Source: Nemertoderma westbladi (Eukaryota > Xenacoelomorpha > Nemertodermatida > Nemertodermatidae). Taken from it: a stretch of 64,000 nt of DNA. Positions 57,601 through 64,000 of this stretch are shown here, piece after piece. A model generated the notes under the pieces. It ran no database searches. It had not been told where the DNA came from and saw only the letters and a list, made by a program, of their open reading frames with translations. The stretch spans positions 62,001-126,000 of the forward strand of contig JAUCBJ010008661.1 in assembly GCA_032718475.1 (NCBI GenBank). Reading direction: 5' to 3'. Positions within the stretch are counted from its first letter, which is position 1, and every line of letters begins with the position of its first letter. Made by a program: the position numbers and the translations under genes.

Positions 57601-60600
57601 CTCGTGTTGGAGTTCGTGGATCTGTGGATGGGTTCACGTGTATGGAGTTCGTAGATCTGTGGATGGGTTTTCGTGTATGGAGTTCGTGGATCTGTGGATG
57701 GGTTCTCGTGTATGGAGTTCGTGGATCTGTGGATGGGTTCTCGTGTTGGAGTTCGTGGATCTGTGGATGGGTTCTCGTGTATGGAGTTCGTGGTTCCGTG
57801 GATGGGTTCTCGTGTATGGAGTTCGTGGTTCCGTGGAAGGTTTCTCGTGTTGGAGTTCGTGGATCTGTGGATGGGTTCTCGTGTATGGAGTTCGTGGTTC
57901 CGTGGAAGGTTTCTCGTGTTGGAGTTCGTGGATCTGTGGATGGGTTCTCGTGTATGGAGTTCGTGGATCTGTGGATGGGTTCTCGTGTATGGAGTTCGTG
58001 GATCCGTGGATGGGTTCTCGTGTATGGAGTTCGTGGATCTGTTGATGGGTTTTCGTGTACGGAGTTCGTGGATCTGTGGATGGGTTCTCGTGTATGGAGT
58101 TCGTGGTTCCGTGGTAGGTTTCTCGTGTTGGAGTTCGTGGATCTGTGGATGGGTTCACGTGTATGGAGTTCGTGGATCTGTGGATGGGTTTTCGTGTATG
58201 GAGTTCGTGGATCTGTGGATGGGTTCTCGTGTATGGAGTTCGTGGTTCCGTGGAAGGTTTCTCGTGTTGGAGTTCGTGGATCTGTGGATGGGTTCTCGTG
58301 TATGGAGTTCGTGGATCTGTGGATGGGTTCTCGTGTATGGAGTTCGTGGATCCGTGGATGGGTTCTCATGTATGGAGTTCGTGGTTCCGTGGAAGGTTTC
58401 TCTTGTTGGAGTTCGTGGATCTGTAGATGGGTTCTCGTGTATGGAGTTCGTGGTTCCGTGGAAGGTTTCTCGTGTTGGAGTTCGTGGATCTGTGGATGGG
58501 TTCTTGTGTATGGAGTTCGTGGATCTGTGGATGGGTTCTCGTGTATGGAGTTCGTGGTTCCGTGGAAGGTTTCTCGTGTTGGAATTCGTGGATCTGTGGA
58601 TGGGTTCTCGTGTATGGAGTTCGTGGATCTCTGGATGGGTTCTCGTGTATGGAGTTCGTGGTTCCGTGGAAGGTTTCTCGTGTTGGAGTTCGTGGATCTG
58701 TAGATGGGTTCTCGTGTATGGAGTTCGTGGATCTGTGGATGGGTTCTCGTGTATGGAGTTCGTGGTTACGTGGAAGGTTTCTCGTGTTGGAGTTCGTGGA
58801 TCTGTGGATGGGTTCTCGTGTATGGAGTTCGTGGTTCCGTGGAAGGTTTCTCGTGTTGGAGTTCGTGGATCTGTGGATGGGTTCTCGTGTATGGAGTTCG
58901 TGGATCTCTGGATGGGTTCTCGTGTATGGAGTTCGTGGTTCCGTGGAAGGTTTCTCGTGTTGGAGTTCGTGGATCTGTGGATGGGTTCTCGTGTATGGAG
59001 TTCGTGGATCTCTGGATGGGTTCTCGTGTATGGAGTTCGTGGATCTGCGGATGGGTTCTCGTGTATGGAGTTCGTGGTTCCGTGGAAGGTTTCTCGTGTT
59101 GGAGTTCGTGGATCTGTGGATGGGTTCTCGTGTATGGAGTTCGTGGATCTGCGGATGGGTTCTCGTGTATGGAGTTCGTGGTTCCGTGGAAGGTTTCTCG
59201 TGTTGGAGTTCGTGGATCTCTGGATGGGTTCTCGTGTATGGAGTTCGTGGATCTGCGGATGGGTTCTCGTGTATGGAGTTCGTGGTTCCGTGGAAGGTTT
59301 CTCGTGTTGGAGTTCGTGGATCTGTGGATGGGTTCTCGTGTATGGAGTTCGTGGATCTCTGGATGGGTTCTCGTGTATGGAGTTCGTGGTTCCGTGGAAG
59401 GTTTCTCGTGTTGGAGTTCGTGGATCTGTGGATGGGTTCTCGTGTATGGAGTTCGTGGATCTCTGGATGGGTTCTCGTGTATGGAGTTCGTGGATCTGCG
59501 GATGGGTTCTCGTGTATGGAGTTCGTGGTTCCGTGGAAGGTTTCTCGTGTTGGAGTTCGTGGATCTGTGGATGGGTTCTCGTGTATGGAGTTCGTGGATC
59601 TCTGGATGGGTTCTCGTGTATGGAGTTCGTGGATCTGCGGATGGGTTCTCGTGTATGGAGTTCGTGGATCTGTGGATGGGTTCTCGTGTATGGAGTTCGT
59701 GGATCCGTGTATGGGTTCTCGTGTATGGAGTTCGTGGATCTGTGGATGGGTTCTCGTGTATGGAGTTCGTGGATCTCTGGATGGGTTCTCGTGTATGGAG
59801 TTCGTGGTTCCGTGGAAGGTTTCTCGTGTTGGAGTTCGTGGATCTTTGGATGGGTTCTCGTGTATGGAGTTCGTGGATCTGTGGATGGGTTCTCGTGTAT
59901 GGAGTTCGTGGTTCCGTGGAAGGTTTCTCGTGTATGGAGTTCGTGGATCTGTGGATGGGTTCTCGTGTCTGGAGTTCGTGGTTCCGTGGAAGGTTTCTCG
60001 TGTTGGAGTTCGTGGATCTTTGGATGGGTTCTCGTGTATGGAGTTCGTGGATCTGTGGATAGGTTCTCGTGTATGGAGTTCGTGGATCTGTGGATGGGTT
60101 CTCGTGTATGGAGTTCGTGGATCTGTGGATGGGTTCTCGTGTTGGAGTTCGTGGATCCGTGGATCCGTGGATGTGTTCTCGTATATGGAGTTTGTGGATC
60201 TGTGGATCCGTGGATGGGTTCTCGTGTATGGAGTTCGTGGTTCCGTGGAAGGTTTCTCGTGTATGGAGTTCGTGGATCTGTAGATGGGTTCTCGTGTATG
60301 GAGTTCGTGGATCTGTGGATGGGTTCTCGTGTATGGAGTTCGTGGATCTGTGGATGGGTTCTCGTGTATGGAGTTCGTGGTTCCGTGGAAGGTTTCTCGT
60401 GTTGGAGTTCGTGGATCTGTGGATGGGTTCTCGTGTATGGAGTTCGTGGATCTCTGGATGGGTTCTCGTGTATGGAGTTCGTGGTTCCGTGGAAGGTTTC
60501 TCGTGTTGGAGTTCGTGGATCTGTAGATGGGTTCTCGTGTATGGAGTTCGTGGATCTGTGGATGGGTTCTCGTGTATGGAGTTCGTGGATCCGTGTATGG

Positions 60601-63600
60601 GTTCTCGTGTATGGAGTTCGTGGATCTGTGGATGGGTTCTCGTGTATGGAGTTCGTGGTTCCGTGGAAGGTTTCTCGTGTTGGAGTTCGTGGATCTGTAG
60701 ATGGGTTCTCGTGTATGGAGTTCGTGGATCTGTGGATGGGTTCTCGTGTATGGAGTTCGTGGATCTGTGGATGGGTTCTCGTGTATGGAGTTCGTGGATC
60801 CGTGGATGGGTTCTCGTGTATGGAGTTCGTGGATCTGTGGACGGGTTCTCGTGTATGGAGTTCGTGGTTCCGTGGAAGGTTTCTCGTGTTGGAGTTCGTG
60901 GATCTGTGGATGGGTTCTCGTGTATGGAGTTCGTGGTTCCGTGGAAGGTTTCTCGTGTTGGAGTTCGTGGATCTGTGGATGGGTTCTCGTGTATTGAGTT
61001 CGTGGTTCCGTGGAAGGTTTCTCGTGTTGGAGTTCGTGGATCTGTGGATGGGTTCTCGTGTATGGAGTTCGTGGATCTGTGGATGGGTTCTCGTGTATGG
61101 AGTTCGTGGATCCGTGGAAGGGTTCTCGTGTTGGAGTTCGTGGATCCGTGGATCCGTGGATGTGTTCTCGTATATGGAGTTTGTGGATCCGTGGATGGGT
61201 TCTCGTGTATGGAGTTCGTGGATCTGTGGACGGGTTCTCGTGTATGGAGTTCGTGGATCTGTGGATGGGTTCTCGTGTATGGAGTTCGTGGATCCGTGGA
61301 AGGGTTCTCGTGTTGGAGTTCGTGGATCCGTGGATCCGTGGATGTGTTCTCGTATATGGAGTTTGTGGATCCGTGGATGGGTTCTCGTGTATGGAGTTCG
61401 TGGATCTGTGGACGGGTTCTCGTGTATGGAGTTCGTGGTTCCGTGGAAGGTTTCTCGTGTTGGAGTTCGTGGATCTGTGGACGGGTTCTCGTGTATGGAG
61501 TTCGTGGTTCCGTGGAAGGTTTCTCGTGTTGGAGTTCGTGGATCTGTGGATGGGTTCTCGTGTATTGAGTTCGTGGTTCCGTGGAAGGTTTCTCGTGTTG
61601 GAGTTCGTGGATCTGTGGATGGGTTCTCGTGTATGGAGTTCGTGGATCTGTGGATGGGTTCTCGTGTATGGAGTTCGTGGATCCGTGTATGGGTTCTCGT
61701 GTATGGAGTTCGTGGATCTGTGGACGGGTTCTCGTGTATGGAGTTCGTGGTTCCGTGGAAGGTTTTTCGTGTTGGAGTTCGTGGATCTGTGGATGGGTTC
61801 TCGTGTATGGAGTTCGTGGTTCCGTGGAAGGTTTCTCGTGTTGGAGTTCGTGGATCTGTGGATGGGTTCTCGTGTATTGAGTTCGTGGTTCCGTGGAAGG
61901 TTTCTCGTGTTGGAGTTCGTGGATCTGTGGATGGGTTCTCGTGTATGGAGTTCGTGGATCTGTGGATGGGTTCTCGTGTATGGAGTTCGTGGATCCGTGT
62001 ATGGGTTCTCGTGTTGGAGTTCGTGGATCTGTGGATGGGTTCTCGTGTATGGAGTTCGTGGATCTGTGGATGGGTTCTCGTGTATGGAGTTCGTGGATCC
62101 GTGTATGGTTTCTCGTGTTGGAGTTCGTGGATCTGTGGATGGGTTCTCGTGTATGGAGTTCGTGGATCTTTGGATGGGTTCTCGTGTATGGAGTTCGTGG
62201 ATCTCTGGATGGGTTCTCGTGTATGGAGTTCGTGGTTCCGTGGAAGGTTTCTCGTGTTGGAGTTCGTGGATCTGTGGATGGGTTCTCGTGTATGGAGTTC
62301 GTGGATCTGTGGATGGGTTCTCGTGTATGGAGTTCGTGGTTCCGTGGAAGGTTTCTCGTGTTGGAGTTCGTGGATCTGTGGATGGGTTCTCGTGTATGGA
62401 GTTCGTGGATCTGTGGATGGGTTCTCGTGTATGGAGTTCGTGGTTCCGTGGAAGGTTTCTCGTGTATGGAGTTCGTGGATCTGTAGATGGGTTCTCGTGT
62501 ATGGAGTTCGTGGATCTTTGGATGGGTTCTCGTGTATGGAGTTCGTGGATCTGTGGATGGGTTCTCGTGTATGGAGTTCGTGGTTCCGTGGAAGGTTTCT
62601 CGTGTATGGAGTTCGTGGATCTGTAGATGGGTTCTCGTGTATGGAGTTCGTGGATCTGTGGATGGGTTCTCGTGTATGGAGTTCGTGGATCTGTGGATGG
62701 GTTCTCGTGTATGGAGTTCGTGGTTCCGTGGAAGGGTTCTCGTGTTGGAGTTCGTGGATCCGTGGATCCGTGGATCCGTGGATGTGTTCTCGTATATGGA
62801 GTTTGTGGATCTGTGGATGGGTTCTCGTGTATGGAGTTCGTGGTTCCGTGGAAGGGTTCTCGTGTTGGAGTTCGTGGATCCGTGGATCCGTGGATGTGTT
62901 CTCGTGTATGGAGTTCGTGGATCTGTGGATGGGTTCTCGTGTATGGAGTTCATGGTTCCGTGGATGGGTTCTCGTGTATGGAGTTCGTGGATCTGTGGAT
63001 CCGTGGATGGATTCTCGTGTATGGAGTTCGTGGATCTGTGGATGGGTTCTCGTGTATGGAGTTCGTGGATCTGTGGATGGGTTCTCGTGTATGGAGTTCG
63101 TGGATCTGTGGATGGGTTCTCGTGTATGGAGTTCGTGGATCTGTGGATGGGTTCTCGTGTATGGAGTTCGTGGATCTGTGGATGGGTTCTTGTGTATGGA
63201 GTTCGTGGTTCCGTGGAAGGTTTCTCGTGTATGGAGTTCGTGGATCTGTGGATGGGTTCTCGTGTATGGAGTTCGTGGATCTGTGGATGGGTTCTCGTGT
63301 ATGGAGTTCGTGGTTCCGTGGAAGGTTTCTCGTGTATGGAGTTCGTGGATCTGTGGATGGGTTCTCGTGTATGGAGTTCGTGGTTCCGTGGAAGGTTTCT
63401 CGTGTATGGAGTTCGTGGATCTGTGGATGGGTTCTCGTGTATGGAGTTCGTGGATCTGTGGATGGGTTCTCGTGTATGGAGTTCGTGGATCTGTGGATGG
63501 GTTCTCGTGTATGGAGTTCGTGGATCTGTGGATGGGTTCTCGTGCATGGAGTTCGTGGATCTGTGGATGGGTTCTCGTGTATGGAGTTCGTGGTTCCGTG

Positions 63601-63956
63601 GAAGGTTTCTCGTGTATGGAGTTCGTGGATCTGTGGATGGGTTCTCGTGTATGGAGTTCGTGGATCTGTGGATGGGTTCTCGTGTATGGAGTTCGTGGAT
63701 CTGTGGATGGGTTCTCGTGTATGGAGTTCGTGGATCTGTGGATGGGTTCTCGTGTATGGAGTTCGTGGATCTGTGGATGGGTTCTCGTGTATGGAGTTCG
63801 TGGATCTGTGGATGGGTTCTCGTGTATGGAGTTCGTGGATCTGTGGATGGGTTCTCGTGTATGGAGTTCGTGGTTCCGTGGAAGGGTTCTCGTGTTGGAG
63901 TTCGTGGATCCGTGGATCCGTGGATGTGTTCTCGTATATGGAGTTTGTAGATCCGT

Positions 63957-64000
63957 TATGAATGAGAAATATCGAATATTGGGGAACGCGTTGGATAGGA
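63957..64000. other. Unique flank right of the satellite
   Basis: The repeat pattern ends after GATCCGT at about 63956; the last 44 bases have no satellite match. Confidence 0.8.

Larger units (their letters stand above)
30387..63956. repeat. 35-bp satellite array, about 959 units, 33.6 kb
   Basis: The whole array lies inside the window. A standard unit is 63067-63101: it begins GGATCTGTGGATGGG and ends TCTCGTGTATGGAGTTCGT. Variant units begin GGATCCGTGG, GGATCCGTCG, GGATCAGTGG, GGATCCATGG or GGTTCCGTGGAAGG. Unit lengths seen are 26, 34, 35 and 43 bp. The + strand is about 77% G+T. The unit has no stop trinucleotide in any of six frames, so frames of hundreds of codons appear on both strands; they repeat every 35 residues and mirror each other, and I do not annotate them as genes. 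Confidence 0.97.

Noticed and set aside
30387-63956. CRISPR array
   Set aside because: No repeat/spacer alternation; the units are head-to-tail variants of one sequence in an animal-type genome.
30371-63961. Very long ORFs on both strands (up to 1395 codons + and 1593 codons -)
   Set aside because: They are frame readings of a stop-free 35-bp tandem repeat, overlap each other on both strands and in all frames, and show only the repeat period; no evidence for a gene.

Overview
The window looks like transposon- and satellite-rich DNA from an invertebrate animal. The case rests on two BEL/Pao LTR retrotransposons (a group known from animals), two non-LTR retrotransposon fragments, a piggyBac-like non-autonomous element, and a 33.6-kb tandem satellite. 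No host gene, rRNA or tRNA was recognised. I cannot name the species; an arthropod is plausible but unproven.

Layout. Positions 1-9105 (+) hold the 3' two thirds of BEL/Pao copy 1: integrase, a 1.6-kb spacer with conserved hairpins, two extra ORFs (1096 and 327 codons) that are not env-like, a purine tract and a 3' LTR. Positions 9106-10084 hold a perfect hairpin and a small element bounded by G/C runs. Positions 10085-19797 (-) hold copy 2, tail-to-tail with copy 1: 3' LTR stub, decayed extra ORFs, spacer, broken pol and gag, and a 5' LTR. A 5'-truncated LINE (-) abuts its LTR at 19830-21666. Positions 21667-24037 are non-coding, with fold-back repeats and C-rich and AT-rich tracts. A piggyBac-like MITE with internal tandem repeats lies at 24042-25595. 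An RTE-like LINE with a long open RT frame (+) lies at 25943-28189, followed by short tandem repeats to 30386. From 30387 to 63956 there is an unbroken satellite of about 959 units of 35 bp, organised in kilobase-scale higher-order duplications. About 44 bp of unique flank close the window.

Best candidate for something new. The BEL/Pao family carries, after pol, a conserved spacer plus a two-ORF module. ORF A shows the motif order of a DEDD-type 3'-5' exonuclease (RNase D/WRN/EXD1-like), with the last catalytic Asp apparently replaced. ORF B carries CCHC zinc motifs and a basic tail. Both copies retain the module, although copy 2 has lost the exonuclease part by internal deletion, so it belongs to the family and is not a chance insertion. 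How the proteins work together is inference: an RNA/DNA-binding, possibly inactive nuclease-fold protein paired with a nucleocapsid-like partner.

The satellite is the other striking object. Its unit has no stop codon in any of six frames, so the very long ORFs it produces on both strands are best read as artefacts of composition, not as proteins.
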